Assembly: GCF_004027225.2 (NCBI RefSeq) | Contig: NC_044282.2 | Coordinates: forward strand, 50,684,576 to 50,748,575 | Direction of reading: 5' to 3' | DNA length: 64,000 nt | Source: Strigops habroptila | Taxonomy: Eukaryota; Chordata; Aves; Psittaciformes; Psittacidae | Shown here: one piece after another, positions 33,601 through 48,789 of the stretch | How positions within the stretch are numbered: the first letter of the stretch is position 1 | Layout of the letters: each line of letters begins with the position of its first letter | Notes under the pieces: model-generated | Database searches by the model: none | The model's input: the letters and a program-made list of their open reading frames with translations, nothing else | Told to the model about the DNA's origin: nothing | Made by a program: the position numbers and the translations under genes

Positions 33601-36600
33601 GAACCAGTACAATCAGCTAAATTCCCTGGTGCTAAATAATTTGATCCAGGCCTTCACCTGCACTCTTTCACCCTGTTGTACTCTATTGATGCAATTAGGA
33701 ATAAATGTTAATCACTATCCTGGGCACTAGAATCTTTTATGTGTTGTACATATTATTGATACACGTTGGAAACAAAGATATTCAAATGGTCATTTGCATT
33801 TAACTGAGGTAGTGGGGTCAAGGCAGAGCTCAGCCCCCATTATTCCAAAATTATGGCAATACTTAGAATCCGGTCTGATAGAACAATTTCTCACAGCCAG
33901 GGCCATGAGCCAGTGTTCAAAGTCTATTTTGTGTCAGTGACATCAGTCTGTCAGAGAGAACACATTACATTGGGATTCATGGAATTTTGCATATCTTCAG
34001 GCTGAGGAATGCAATAAACAAAACAGAGCAATAGAAACATTTAAACGAGACATGTATCATAGCACAAAATTTAATGGAATGCCCTAGAGGAGTGGACCAA
34101 AGGTTGACATTATGGCTAGGGATGACAGACAAACCTTCAGATATGCAGAGTGTGATCTACATAACTTCTAAGTATCTGCATCATACAGTGTTATTAGAAT
34201 TATCCAGTTTAAGAGTTCTCTTTTTTTTATTTCTCAACCTCCTACTTGCAGTTTAGCAAATAGAAGGAAAAAATATGTATTGTAAATGCAGTTTCAATAT
34301 ATTCCATATAAAAAAAAACCACAACAAATTATTCATTCTTAGTTTTCAAAGCATTTAAATTCTTATCTTTACAGATTCAAAAGAAAAAAAATCTCTATAT
34401 TAATATGAAATAGGGGCAGATATTTCACTGGAAGTGGATTTAAGACTGATTGTTCAGCTATTGTTGAGGCAGTTACACATCTTTTCCATGGCAAGCCTTC
34501 ATGGCCATAAGGACCCTACAAAGCTGGTAGCTGCCCTTGTGCCACTTGGAGTCTGCAACACAAGGTGAAACATGGACCAAAACTATGCAGATAGGCAAAA
34601 AGACAGAGGAAAGATATGGTCACCAAAATAGTCAGAAGCCTTAGCAGGGGTTACACTGGCTATATGCCTGAGTAGTAGGTTGATTAAACCAATTGTTACT
34701 GATAATAACATCATTTGAACATATCACTTTCCATTATTTCTCACCAGATGGTACCTGGACCACAGCAAAAACAAACTTTAAGGAGAAATTTGATTAATAT
34801 GGTAGCTTTAGATATTTTGCCCACACATGTAGATTTATTAGGTTTAATAACTCTGCGAAAAATGGACATTTGGGTGATAGAAACTCAATATTTACAAAAC
34901 AGAGGGAATGAATAACTGATATAAAAACTGGAATACCCCAACAGAATATTTTTTTAGAAAAAAAAAAATTAAAAAATCCATATTGCTGGAGTTTGATTAA
35001 CATCACATGAAATCCAATTAAAGCCGGTCTGAACAGATTTCAGTATTCAGTCTAACGAATAAGTTGTAAATGGAAAACAGAGGGGAAATAGTATAATCTA
35101 TAAAGTATTCATTTTTTATAGTCATATTTTTAAAGTTATAATGGTCTAAAAAAGATCATCCAGATTTATTATGAAGGCCAAAATCTTTCATTTTTCAAGG
35201 ATATTTACCAATGGTATGAGTTACTTGCCTCACACATTTTATTCAAACTAAATGATATGAGACATATTACAAAACAATTTATTTTGAAAACACTCTAAGT
35301 CATAAACTTTAATGAAAAATGCTGTATGGAAGAAGGCAATGCCATTCCTCGTAGAAGCAGCTAACCACCCTGAATTTGTTAAAATATCAGTTTGCTATTT
35401 GATTTCAAATCCCCCGTGCTTATTTGTGAGAAATTACTGTAAATTTTATGAACATAATGATCCATCCATCTATGTCAAATAAAAAGTATTAATATAATAA
35501 ATGAAGCAGGTAAAGAGCTCAGATGGAGTTAGCACAGACTTCTGAGTTCTCTACTAGAGTGGAAGGAAGTGATTTTACCAAATTTTAATTTTGTTTTGTA
35601 ACCTTTCAGCCAGCTTTGCTTTAAGGGGAAGAATAACAAGTTCTTTTTCTCAAATAAGTAAATATATAGAAAGGTTTTTACATATATATATATATAAAAC
35701 TACTGTCATTCCAAGGATTTTTTTGTTTAAACATGTATTAACAAAACAGACAAGCATAATAGGCAGATGAGATGGACTTTTGAAATATTATCTTCTCAGA
35801 TATTTCTTGAGAAATTGAGAGTGTCTAAATTATTAATGTTATCAATCTCCTTCAGCAAAGGAGATTTATTTTGCAAATTCCAGCAACCCTAATCAGATGA
35901 ATTTTTAAATACTCAGTGTTTCTGTATTCCTTTACTGTTTGTTTTCAAGTGTTGATTTTTTTTAAATACCACAAAAGAGGAAAACAAATCACATCATATA
36001 TTAACCCATAACCTTTTAAGCTACAGAAACAGACAGGTCATTTTTTTTTTTTTTTAGTGTTGACATTCTGCATGTGTAAGAAAAACTTATGTATGTAAAT
36101 TTCTCTCACAAGAGCTTCAGGGCATAACCCAGACAGAGAAGCCATCACTTTTCCATTCTGCACTGAGGCTGCTAACAAAAGAATTGTGCAAATGAGCCTT
36201 TAAATCCTTAAATAGTCACTACACAATGCATGAAAGAATGCAGCACAGGACAAAGGGCAATATTCACAGTTTATCTCAGGGTGATGGATCTGAATCGACG
36301 CATGAACATGGGTTTGTTACGGGATGGAGCAGGCCGCAAACCCCTACTGAGAACCCAGTGGCCACAGTCTGTAATGCAAACAGTCAGGCTAAGTCCTTAA
36401 CAATTAGGGTAAATTGAACTGGCCATTATCTGAACTTCAACTTGTTCTCATGATTGATATGGGAAATGAAAAGTTGTATATATCTCTACAAAGACTGTGT
36501 GTTTTCTTCTTCTGACCAATGTTAGGAATTGGTAGATTAATATTTTAGTGCAGAAATTCCTATTTTATATTTCCATTTAATAAAAGTGCTAGCTCATACA

Positions 36601-39600
36601 TCCATATTGCAATGGACATTATCAACTTTGTTGGTTTCCTAGAATTTTATCTATATATAAAACATAAAATCTAGTTCACAAAACTGTATCTATACAGACT
36701 AAGAACATATAATTACACAGGCTAATAATTGATATGGATAAATACCTGTTCATCTGACATCCTCCACACAACCAGTCTGTTGTCAGTTGGTATAAATATT
36801 CATAGGTAGCCAGTACCTAAAAAGTTAGGTGTCTTGGAGCATTCAGAACTTCAGGAAAATCAGGGTCCTTTAAATAATATGTATAATGTAGATCATTTAT
36901 GTGTATAAATAAATGCATTTTACCTATACTGTCCATAACAGTTATTAAAATACTTCGCATTAATGTTTCAGGTTTCCTACAATACAGGAAGTGCAAAATT
37001 AATCTTGAGGTAATGCAGTATAGAGAGGCAAATGTTAATTTTTTCGTGCTCAAACAGGGAATGGAGGGCTTGGTGCTAGGGGATGCTCTGCCCTGTCCTC
37101 TGCATGTTCTCCCTTTTTTCAGCTTGCAGCAGTGAGAAGGGGGAATATGACATAGCTACCTGTAAAATATGTGCAAACCAAGCAGTCAAAGCATCCACAA
37201 AGCATCAAGTGTCATATATATACTTGTGGTGAGGGGGGAATTCTTATTAGCTTATTAAAAATACCTGATTGGAACAACCTCTTTTGATTAATATCTCACC
37301 TGCTAATATTTAGGGCTGTATAAATTCAGGTAACATTCCAAGAATCGCGATCTGTGAAAAGGCATATGATTTCACATAAAGACCTGCAAGGAGGCCACCA
37401 GGACAGCCAATGAAACACAGAGACTTCAAGAAACTCTCTTCAAAGCAACCCTATGTATTCAAGTATACACTGCATTCAACTTGGATGGATTTCCCTTTTG
37501 TCTATAGTCATCAGAGGCAAGTGACATCTTGAACGCCTCAAGAAGATTAAATAGCAAAGCTCAGTCGGAAGCTTAAAAAAAAAGAGAGAGAAAAGAAAAG
37601 GGCCAACTTGGCCATTATGGAGCTGGTCCTTTCTTGTCTGTGAAAGAGCTTTCAAGGAGTACTATTGGAAGAAGAAGGCCCAGATAAAGAATACAATGAT
37701 GTTAGAAAGGGAGAACTCCGAGTGGAACCAGAGGGTGTGAGTTGCACTGAATGAAGGATTAGTGCAGCTTCACAGCAAAGAAAAGGGGAATCCTAGTCAG
37801 GATGAAAATGAGGAATTACTTTTTTTAGACTCCAGTTCACTGAGCAGTGACAATGCATGATGGGAGGTACTTGACATAACACTCTTCCAGGCCATGTTTG
37901 CTCTCCATGTGGGACCAAGAAAAAACAACAACAGTGGCACACCAAAACAAAACAGTTTTTAACCTAATAAACTTACTCAGAAATTCTTTTCAAAAAACCT
38001 TTGGGTTTATTTACCATTGAGTATCTGCACATTGAACCAATCACACGTGGGAAATTAGCATGCCAGATTTGCAGACAATGTGTCTTTTACCAAGTCTAGA
38101 TTTTGCAAAAAGTTCAAATCAGTGCATTCTTACTGAACATTATAGGAAAGGAAGATACTGTAAGTGTTGAATTCTTCACAGTCTTCAGAAATAGTTACCT
38201 TCTGAAACATCTTAGAGAAAATTAGAAGGCAAAATGATGTAGAAATAAAAGACATTTTTGATTCTTAGCTTAAGATGTGTACACAGCAGTCAGGTTGATT
38301 GTGAGTTAGGGATAGGGCAGTGCAGAAGCAAGAAGGTACTATTTACTTGCATCAAGAGATGGGCACATATTTTGATTCAGGACTATCATTATTATTCACA
38401 GAATATTCACATGACCTATTTTCCCATGTACTAGGAATCTGTAGTTCCAGAATCATATTACTATTTGTGACATTGCCAAGGTGGAAAAATGTGCTGGAAC
38501 ACAGGCTGTCTGTGACAACTTATTTGTTAATATGATGCAAACACATACTTCAGGCTACAGTGAGAAGCATCAGGTTAGGAGCGCTCTGGGGATATTGCCA
38601 CATCCACATCACATAGGGAAAGGAGAAACTGAGGACTTCCTTTACCTGTTGGTGAAATCATTATGGTAATAGAGGGCAAAAGAAACAAGCTGGTCTACCT
38701 CATTCGCTTCCCTAAAGTGTCAGGAAATCTCAAGCAGCTTAGGATATTACAAAGTATTAATCTCATGCAGAGACCCTTGCTGTCCTTATGGGCAAGGGAC
38801 CCTTTGCTGAAAAGCTTTCTTCAGGGCTTGATGAAAGAGCTGAATGGGCAAAAAAATGACCCTGAGATCATTCAGTTTCCTTGGCTACCTCTCAGTCCAG
38901 GCAAACACAAACTTTTTCATCAGGGGCAGGACAGAAGCACCACCTCCCTCCAGTACCACACCAGTTCATGAAGCTGTTAATGATGAAATCAGAGACTGCA
39001 CCTCAGGAACAGCTGGAACAGAATAGATGTGGATACAGTGAAAAGGAGGCTTCTTCCTAAAATGTGTGAATTATCTGCATTCGTGGTGGGGTGTTATTAA
39101 AATAATCAATAAAAAGAGAGAATTTTTCATGTTGGAACAGTTTGGCTTGGCAGTCTTAGCCAGAAGAAGGCACAGAGAAAACATAACTACTCTCTAAAAT
39201 GTACACTGGCAAATATTGTGAAAGCATTAAAAGTAAAGGAAAGGCTGGCACCTGGACAAATGAACTGTGGCTGTGAATACATTTAGGAAACCAGAAGGTA
39301 CTTTCTTGGTCTTTTGCCAAGAGTCTTCCAATAGCAACAAGAACTGAAAATGTAACTAGTTCAAAAGCTGAGCAGTATGTATTTGTGGTATGACTGCCAC
39401 TGTTGTTAGTAGTTGGCTGGGTGTGATGACCTAAAGCTGAGGGAATTGAACTGTGGCTTTTGAGCACACATAATTCTTACAATTTCTGGAACTGCCTGTG
39501 GAATTGTGTGACATGGAGATTCTGGAGTGCAGCCTGCCAGTCTGCCCCCTTTCCACCATATTCCCTACAATTGTTAATTTTATTTCTTGCATTATCTGTT

Positions 39601-41916
39601 CTTTCTACTTGCTGACTACTAGCTTCTAAAGGATAGTACCCACAGACCTGTACAGTTACTCCTGTCCATGCAAACTACAGAGAAACCAAAAATGTAACAG
39701 TCCACATGACCATGCAGTGGGCAGTCACTGCCTTTTCTGCTTCCTTGTATGTGCGTCTTGTTGTGTGGAACTAGGAGTGCTACATATATCTCTCTGATAT
39801 CCAGTGTAAACCGCTCTTTTGTCCCATTTGTCATATCCAGCCTCTTTTTCTCTACCTTATTAATAAGAACAGCCTTACAGCCACCCGGGTCTGCATATCA
39901 ACAGAAGCAGATAAAACAACATAACAACAATCTGAGTGTTTCACATGGTGACTGTATTCAGGACTCAGAGCTTCACTCTTATGTAGTAGTCTGTGTGGGG
40001 ACTGATTTCATCAGGTTCTTGACCACTGGAAAGAGATTTGTAGTCCTTTGACAAGCTTAGGAGAAATTCATGATTTCACAGTGTCTACACATTTATACTA
40101 GTGGAAACATACACATATTTGTCATGCATTGCTATTAGATGTGCAATAGTTCAGCCAGATGGGCATTGCTGGATAGGAAATATTTCTTTCCTTTCACTAT
40201 GAAGATGTATATCTTTACTGTTACTTTGATTGTTATTACTATTCAGAACTGAAAAAACCTAGTTCCACTACTTGTTTTTGAAGAAAGAGGATTGGATGCT
40301 CAGGTCTCAGAAATGAATGTGTCTACACAAAATGTAGTAACTATAACTTGTACCTGAATGGGCAATCTGTCTTATTGTACTCAGAAATAAATCAGTTTTC
40401 TGGTAACACTTGTTGTGATGACAGCATGAATCTGTGAATCTGCAAGCAAGAGTGGGCTCGCGTGTGCATATAAGGGAACACTTTGAGGATATTGTATCCT
40501 TACACTACTGAAGCCATTCACTTATTAATTGTTGGATGATCTGCCATCCCTAAAAACCTTTTAGTGCAATATCTTTTTTCATGAAAGAACTGTTATATTT
40601 TGCTCTGAAAGTGATCCTCCATATAATTAAAGAGGCATAAAATCAAATTATATGGATGCTAATCTGAAGAGACGATAGGGATAGGTAGTATGAATAAATA
40701 GTTTCACCAGTGGAGTTCCAAAGATCAGGTGGAGCTACTTTGTTTTGTGCAGCAAGGGCCTCACTCTGCGCTCCAGAAAATGAGCATGTCTATGGAGTTC
40801 TGAAATAGTCAGAGGAAGCTGAAGGGGCAGGGACATCCCGCTTCTCAATTTTGTACTCTGGTTTAAATATGTAAAACAAAGATAACTGTTATCTTGTACA
40901 TCCAGATTATTTTTCTGTAAAGATTCTTATTTTACAGCATTGCCTGAATACAAAGATGCTTTGTTTTACTACTTTGCATGTTGCACCTGTGTTTAAAGTT
41001 CACCCTACTTCTGTACCCTTGCTATTAGAGCCAAAGTCTCAGTGTTGGCTGACTCACTGTGTTTCTCCTATGCAGCCTGGTGCCTGGCTGCTCTGACCTT
41101 CCCAGGCTTCTGCTTGAAGGCAAAGATGAGATCAAAAAGCACCTGTTTGCCATGTCCTAATAATGCATTTTTTTCACAAAGACAGCCCAAGATTTCCTTT
41201 GCTCATTAGAATGCAACAAAGTATTTCTTTATTCTTTACAGCAGTGTCAAGTCAGGAGATGGCTGACTTGATTCCAATTACTGCTGCTATAACCCATGAA
41301 ACTATAATAATGCATGCGGGGGAGTAATTGCTTCTTTTTCTCCTCTCCTTTTTTTTAAATTGTGTTTTTGTATCATAGCCATCATGACAACATAACAGCT
41401 GGTGACAAAGCAGTAAAAAGTAAAGAGCACCTGGTAAATAGTCAGAACGATTTTCACATCATCTATGTTAACATTTTTCTTGCATTCACTCCAAAATGTT
41501 GGGTAGTAAAATGAGGCTAATTGTGCAAGTCTTACACTTTTAATCAGGTGTATGAAAAGCCAAGCGTTTTCCTTTGTAGTTTAGTTGTTTGGGTGATCCT
41601 ATAGCATTGTAATGAAGAAAATTTCTCTTTAATGAAAGGAAAAGCAGTCTGTGGAGGATAGACAGTTTCCAATTACATCTTTCCTGAAGTTCACCCTCTC
41701 CTCCAGTGTAAAAAACATCTTCGACAGGTATGTAACAGACCAAGAATTTTAAATTGCATTGTATTTTCTTTAAATGTACCAAGTATAACATGAAAAAAAT
41801 ATGTGACATGTGGTACAGTTATGTTAATAATAATGAAAATGAGAAATTTCTTAATATGTCAAACTGAAGAACTGGATTTTTTGTGGGGTTTTTTTTATTT
41901 TGGTATTTTTAAAGGT
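30637..41916. other. Long gene-free AT-rich stretch
   Basis: No recognisable gene, RNA or repeat element over about 11 kb. Short features are an 8-bp direct repeat near 32083-32102 (AATTTGAC units), T and A homopolymers, a TA-dinucleotide run at 35681-35697, and an isolated higher-complexity segment at about 41170-41330 that could be a conserved element. Plus-strand frames at 38320-39026 have no domain content. Confidence 0.65.
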
Positions 41917-41982
41917 GGGATAATTCAGATTGGAAGGGACTTGAGGAAGTCCAGTGCAGCTTCCTTCTCAAAGCAGAATCAG
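41917..41982 (-). mobile_element. Small CR1 LINE 3'-end relic, inverted
   Basis: The run 'cagattggaagggacttgag' followed by 'gaagtccagtgcagc' and 'ttctcaaagcagaatcaggt' fits the reverse complement of a CR1 3' UTR: the 'ggaagggacctc', 'gtccaac' and 'ctcaaagcag' motifs. It is short and diverged, with terminal repeat traces only, so the boundaries are approximate. Confidence 0.6.
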
Positions 41983-43965
41983 GTATAAGGTCACATAGTA
42001 CCTTCATATTGCATATGTCAATTTACCTGAGGAGGAAAACAAACAAAAGTTAGAATGTATTTTTTTTTCTGGTTTCACCTAATTTTATTCTTTTTCCTCT
42101 ATTACTTCTACTATTAAAGCCAGAAATCCACATTCTTATGTTACATTCACACCTAAACAATTCCTTTAACTCTGAATAATCAAAACCCTTTGTTAAGATA
42201 GCTCAAATTAGTCTGCAAAGCAGCATGACAGAAGTTAACATGACTATTCTGACTTCTATTAGTAAGCATAGATAGCAGCACAATTGCCAATTAAAATAGA
42301 ACATATTCAAATTGGAATCACTTTATGGTTGATTAAGCTGCACGATATAGCAAGCCATGTGTTGTTATGGATATTACCCTAGAGTTTAAAGAGTTCCTCT
42401 GGTAGTCCAAAGAGTGCCTATGGGGACAAGAACTCATGAACTGGAAGTATCTTCTTTATCATTTTGAACTAGAATGTCTTCAGGGAAGCTGGTGTTAAGG
42501 GTAATATTTTCCTAAGGTTCACCTATTTAAAGAGAAAAATCAAAAGCATTTTTCAAAGAGTGGATTTGATGAGTTCACAGATGATATATCTGTGGCAGTG
42601 GGAGGGTGCAATAACCTTGTGATGTCTTTCATGCAGGTTACAGTAGTGGATTTTACCTCATGGAGCTTAAACAAAACAGCCTGCAGTGCTTTCCCAAGGC
42701 CTTGGGAAAGGAACTAGAAGATCTGGTGGTTTGTGCTGCTGTAACTCTTCTCCATTTTTATTTTCTGTTAGTATGGGCACAAAACCTGACTTCTACTGCT
42801 GGCACTGTAATAGAAACCTGACGCTACAAAGCAGATGTCTTCATTTATGTTTGCTTCAGTTGGTATGGGCAAAAGTAAAGCTGGGCATGATTTCAAAGAG
42901 GTATCTTGGAGGTATCCTTTTAAGTTACTTTTACATGGAAAGTATTAACTTCAAAAGGGCTAAGAAACAGTGAATCAGCTGTTTTGCTTCTCAACACACT
43001 GAGTGAGCTCCACTTTAAAGACTAGTACCAAATTTCAGTTTTCATCTGAAGTTCTATTTCACGTTGTCTCCAAAATTTCACCATGCTGTTGCTACAGCTG
43101 TCCTTCCTCTGACAGGCTATAACCAGTAAATGTGTTGTTTCCTCTGTCCATAAAATCATCAACAGGCAGAGAAAATCTTGCCAGAGGGGAAGAGCCTTGC
43201 TAAAGCTTAATAAAAATTGTTGATGTTCCCTGCATGTACTATCATGTCTGTTCTAAAAATATGTATTTGAAGCAGAAGCCAGATTCTCTAAGCAACAAGC
43301 TACTTTTGTGAAAATGTTTCAAAAAAAGGTACAAGAAGGTACTAAAAGCATCTACATGACTGCGATTGCTTGATATTAACTCCATGACTGTAGCAATTCA
43401 ACAGAAATGCTCAGGATGTTCTCACTAAACAGTAATATTTTGCAACTTCATTGACTGGTATTCCTTATAATCACTGCCTTCAGCATAATCTCTATCTACC
43501 ATATTACCATGTGTGGCATGATACATAGTAGCTTGCTAACAGTACTCATCAGCATAAGCATTTCCCCCTCTCAAACATTAGCTTCAGCTGACTGTTTGAC
43601 ATTTTTACTGACATTACCCATCAGGAACTTCTAATTCAACCTGACCAACCCAAGCAGGATTTCAGAAGCCTCTTTACCTTCTGCAAAAGATCCAAAGAAG
43701 GAAGGTAAATTTTGGCGCAAAGATGCTTCTTCTCCCTTCCAAACCAATAGCTCAGGTTTTTCAAAATAACAGCAACAATAGCATGGTATTTTTAGTCTTT
43801 GTGCAGCTTATGGATCTTTTCAGATCCATAAAGGTACCACAGCACAGAAACTGAAGAGTATGTCTCCATCACAGCTGAAAGGGTCCAAGGCATATGGCAT
43901 AAGCGCATCACTCTGTAATTTTTCTTTTCAAGTACATTTACAGATTATGAGAACTTGTTTAAACT

Positions 43966-44007
43966 GCCTGGTGGTATATCAGGTATGCCAGGTGGTATAT
44001 CAAGTAC
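43966..44007. repeat. 21-bp tandem duplication, two copies
   Basis: Two adjacent 21-base units (43966-43986 and 43987-44007) match at 18 positions and share the core GGTGGTATATCA. The unit length is a multiple of three, so it keeps the minus-strand frame open and yields two Asp-Ile-Pro-Pro-Gly blocks. Confidence 0.85.
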
Positions 44008-47000
44008 CAGGTATGTATGTGACCTGAGTATACCAGGGTACATGCATCCAGAATCCATCTTCTGGCCATAGCTAATCAATGTTTGCAAGTTTGATGGAAA
44101 ACTTTGATCTTCAGAGTGACCCTCAAGAAACAACCTATCATCTGGCATGTTTGGTGCTGAAATAAGTTGACACTGCTTTTGCCTAAGAAGCTGAATTTCA
44201 GCTCCTAGCTTTAGGCTCACAAGGACAAACTCTGTAAATCTAACAGTATGTTGTTTGACCAAAAAAGACTTTTGAATACTCCATATTGCGCATTCTTTGT
44301 CTCCATTCTGGAAGTAAAGTTGATTCTTAGGTACAAGCCCAAAACAGAGTGCTGAAATAAAATCAACTGAAAAAAACTCGGAAATAATTTTTATTTGTTT
44401 ATTTTGTGCATTTTTAGATGCATTCATCACCTAATTTAATTATCCTCTGGCTCACTTCTTTCATTAAGGTGTTGACACTTGAAAGTGATTTGTGCTGAGA
44501 ACATGTCCATACTAATAACTTCTAACTGATGGACAAATAAAAATTCATTTTCAGTCATTTTAAATGGGTAAAGAAATAATTTCAAATCATAGATTTCCCA
44601 GATGAGAAGAGACAAAAATGACAAATAGATATTGAAAGCATTCATTCTGAGTAAAACTCTGCATTCAGGACAAAGCTTTGAAGCACAGGAAAAAATTCTG
44701 ACTGTCAGTCACTTTCCAGTAGGCTGTGAAAAACAATACTCAAATACAGATCCAACCCTCTCATCCCAGCATATATGGATGGAAAGAAATGGATTAACAT
44801 TTGCACTGATTGGAGGCATTAATAGCTCAAAAATGCTTATGTAAAATGGGCATTACCCATAGCTAGCTGCTATTCAAACTACAATAATTTGCACAGGCTG
44901 ATGGCAGTTTCATGAGTATATGAATCTTTCTGTAAGACATGTTTGGAAAAAAATTAAAGAGGATGCTTTTACTAGTTCCAACATCAGAGCTCTCACAGGA
45001 GAAAATCTGGTCACCTCTTGCTCAGATGCTGTCAGAAAAAGCAAAGATGCAGAGTGTCAGATCTGTGTCTTGAGTTTTCCTATCTTTAGGGACAATGGTA
45101 GAGGTCAGAGTAAGTATATCTTTGCTGTTATACAAACAACAGTTCAGACTAGGGAGACAGAAGAGATTCTGGATGCCTGGAGGCCATTAGAGTTTTGAAC
45201 TTTGTGGGGGTGGTGGTGTAGTAGCCACAGCAGCTGGAACAGTTGGCTGGCATGGCTGATTGACCTGAGCAGTCTAAATATTGCTAGAAACTGAGTCTTC
45301 CCCTCAAGAACATGGATGTTCACGGACACACAGACACACATGCAGTCTAGTTTTCTGGTGGTACAGAGGTGTAATGGAGCAAATCAGCTTTTGGCTTACC
45401 CAGCACCTGAAATCTACCATAAACCCAGTGAACTTTTTTATATGAACTCAGTTCAAAAAAGAAGAGAGTTCACAGCTGAAACAGCTGGGGAACAAAGAGC
45501 TTTCAGGAAGATCTCAGTTTAGTCCCCAAATGCTTACTTTCTTACCAATAGTCCACCACCTCTGAATGATGTATTTCTATTCAAATGCAGCGCAAAGCAA
45601 TTTCCTTGCATTAGGAAACACAGACAGATACTTCTAGATCATTAAGGATGGGTGTCTCTTCTGGCTTTCAGCCCTCAGCTGTGGGGTCAATGGTACTGCT
45701 TTGTTCTTGTGAATCCCTCAGTTTACAAGGAAAGGATGACATTATCATTCTGTTTCAAAGGTAAAACTGTGAGAAGTTTTGTATCTGAAAAGCCATTCTG
45801 CAGGAACTATACTTGAAAGATGACACTGTACAAAAAGAGGAAATAAATTGTAAGATAGCTTTGTATATCTGTGCTTTTGTTCATTTTAAAAGTAAGTGCT
45901 TCCTGGAAAAACTTAAGTGACTTGAGAAACGCTGTAGAAAAACACTATTAAAGAAATTATTTAAAAAAATTGAAACACTGACTCAGACTGACCTTTTAGG
46001 TCTATACATTCTTCTTTAGTCAATATTTTTGATGGCAGCAGGGCTAAAAACACGAAGACTGCTTATTATGGCCATGGTGTATTTGCTCAAATTAAAAAAT
46101 CTGTCAGAGCTCCTTTAGGTGTTTCAGAATTTCTTCAAAGCTCGTTAATTCTATATTCTATGAAAGAAGACAAAACAAAGCAAAAGATAAACATGTGTGA
46201 AAACAATATAAAATAATTAATTACAGTAGGTCTAACAGGAACTAATAGTGTCCACAGACATTTTTCCTCATACACACTATCAGTAAGTAGTTTTTTTAGC
46301 GAATTAGACTCTAAATTGGTGTTGTGTAGTAGAATAGAAACCTGGAATGGACATGGCTAGAAACTTTCACAGTTTTTTCATTAACGACTATAGAAATAAA
46401 TCTGAAGTTATCATTGATCATTGAGCCAGCTTTGACTTGAAGCTCTGCTCAAAATTATATGAAAGTTATAAAGAAATCCACCTTCAGTTAAAACTCTTGG
46501 CTTTACAGGTAAACTTCCACATTCACTTGGAAGGTGGAGCTCAGTGAGTTATATTCTTCCTCAAGATAGATTGATCTCATTTGAGCCTTCATTTAGTGTT
46601 AAGGCATGACAAGTCTTTGGAGGCGGATAGGTCCTGCACATTATCCAAGGTTATCAAAGAGGTTTTCTGAATGCCAGAGAGGGATAGGTTTGTGCCAGTT
46701 AATTGAAGATCAGTCAAGCACTACATCCATTCTGACATGCAAACCTGCAGAATTACTTAAAGTCAAAGAAAACAAAAGGTTCTACCTACTAAATACTGTT
46801 GCTAGAGTATAGCAAGAGATAGATAATGCTTATTCTAAAGAACAGGATTTCTGCATGTTTGAAGAAAGCCACATTTCTGAACATTTTACCACGTATACCT
46901 CGCTGGTGGGGCTCCACTGGCCAGTTCAGAGAATCACTTCAGGTTATTTATCAGGTTCTGATGCAAAAATATATCAGGGACAGATATTCCACCAAATCCC

Positions 47001-48789
47001 CGAATACATCTATTGCTCTAGAAGTCGATTCCCCATGCTATAGTACTTCCAAAGGTAATAGCGTAGCTAATGAATGACAAACCAGACACTTGGCTTTTGA
47101 TATGTCCCCACTCACCATTCACTGCTTGGTTCTCTTCTGTCCTCAGGCTCCTGGGTATCTTACATGAACGATCCAAGTGGTGTCACTTAAAGGGCAAAGA
47201 AATAAACCATATGTGAAAAAGAATAAAATTACATGCCTTTGTCCCTTTCAAACAAAGGAAATCAACCTATAACAAACCAAAAAGAAGTGGCTTTGTGAAT
47301 AAGAGAGGCCTGATTCTCATGTACATTGCTTTACACCTTCCCTACAGCAAAATAAATCTTGAAAGGGATACTAAAATATTTCCCTTTTTAAACATACTTT
47401 CACTAACATGCTATCTTCCTAAATGCTTGCAAAGGGTCTCTAATCAGCCCATGTAACACACGTTAAGAGTTTCTTTCCTAATTAAAAAAAAAAAAAAAAT
47501 TGTAAAGCAATTACTAAGTAACATTAATAGTAAAATGTTAAGCGATACAAGAAGAGTATGAACTTACCAGTAAGTATCAGAACAAGAAGAGTTGTTATAT
47601 AGCCTGACCTGTAAATGCACTTGTATCCTTGGAAGCCAGATTTCACCCCTGATATTGTAGCCATCATTTTAAAGGTAAAAAAAAAAAAATCCCCCAAATC
47701 AGCTTAAATGTAATTCTAGGTTGTCTTAGATAGGAAATACGAAATCAGAGGATGAGAACACCCAAAAAAATTCATGCCATTGCCATCGTTTTTATTATCA
47801 CCCTGTTTTGCATTTTTAAAGCAGACTTTCACATGCATAGCTAGACTACACTGTGGCATCCCATATTGATCTCACCCATTAAACCTTTCAAGCAGCCTGG
47901 AATCTTGTCTAACCTCCTGCAAATATATGCATTTAAAGGTCACACACATGATGTGAGATTTGCTTTCCAAATGCATTCTGTGTGCTCATTCTACAATGTA
48001 ACTTGACAGTTAACTTCAGCCTGCTTGATGATGGTTTATGCTGGGAGACTGAAGATTTAATGTTAAGCACAGAATTATCCAAGCTGTTATAACCATGCAA
48101 TCTACAGCATTCCTCAGATAACCACAGTGATGTGGTGGGCCAGCTGAAGGAAGCTAACACAGCTAGTATGTTTAGCACGTTTAATAGTTTGCTGCTGTTG
48201 TTTCAAAATTGGAAAAATATTTGTTGCCTCCAAAGTAATCTGCTGTTGGAAGCTACTGAAGACGTTGCTTATTCATATAGATCCTACATCTCTTAATATA
48301 CTTAGGCCATCACAGTTGCTACTATTTGATGCTTTTATGGTGATCTAGTATAACATGCTATTTGAGGAGGTGCATTGCTTTTGTTCATATAACATTTGAA
48401 ATGCAGAGATTCAACAAGAAGATTAAATGCAAGAGCCATTAAGGATCTATCTACTTGCAAATTTCTGTCACTAAAATGTGCAAATAACAGGAATAACAGC
48501 AGAAAAAATGAAATTAAACAGCCTCATGCAAAATACTGCCAACTGGACTCCTTTTTCCTGCAGGCAGCATGAAGACAAAAGCAGAGCTACTCTACCTTGT
48601 GGCAGTTAGCAACTGATCCTTCTAGATGCTATATAAAAAAAAATTCCACCCTTAAAAAGTATTAGATAATTTTAAGCTGTTTTATCCCTCAATATTATAT
48701 GAGCAATTTTAATTAATTCTTAAGAGTTTAGGAAAAAAAAAAAAAGAAAGAAAAATGAAGATTTGTGTTTCTTAGGAATGCTAAGCTGT

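Noticed and set aside
43945..44430. 161-codon minus-strand frame, the longest outside CR1
   Set aside because: No domain, signal, or codon pattern of a real gene; it is AT-rich and contains a recent tandem duplication. Frames of this length are expected by chance in 64 kb read six ways.
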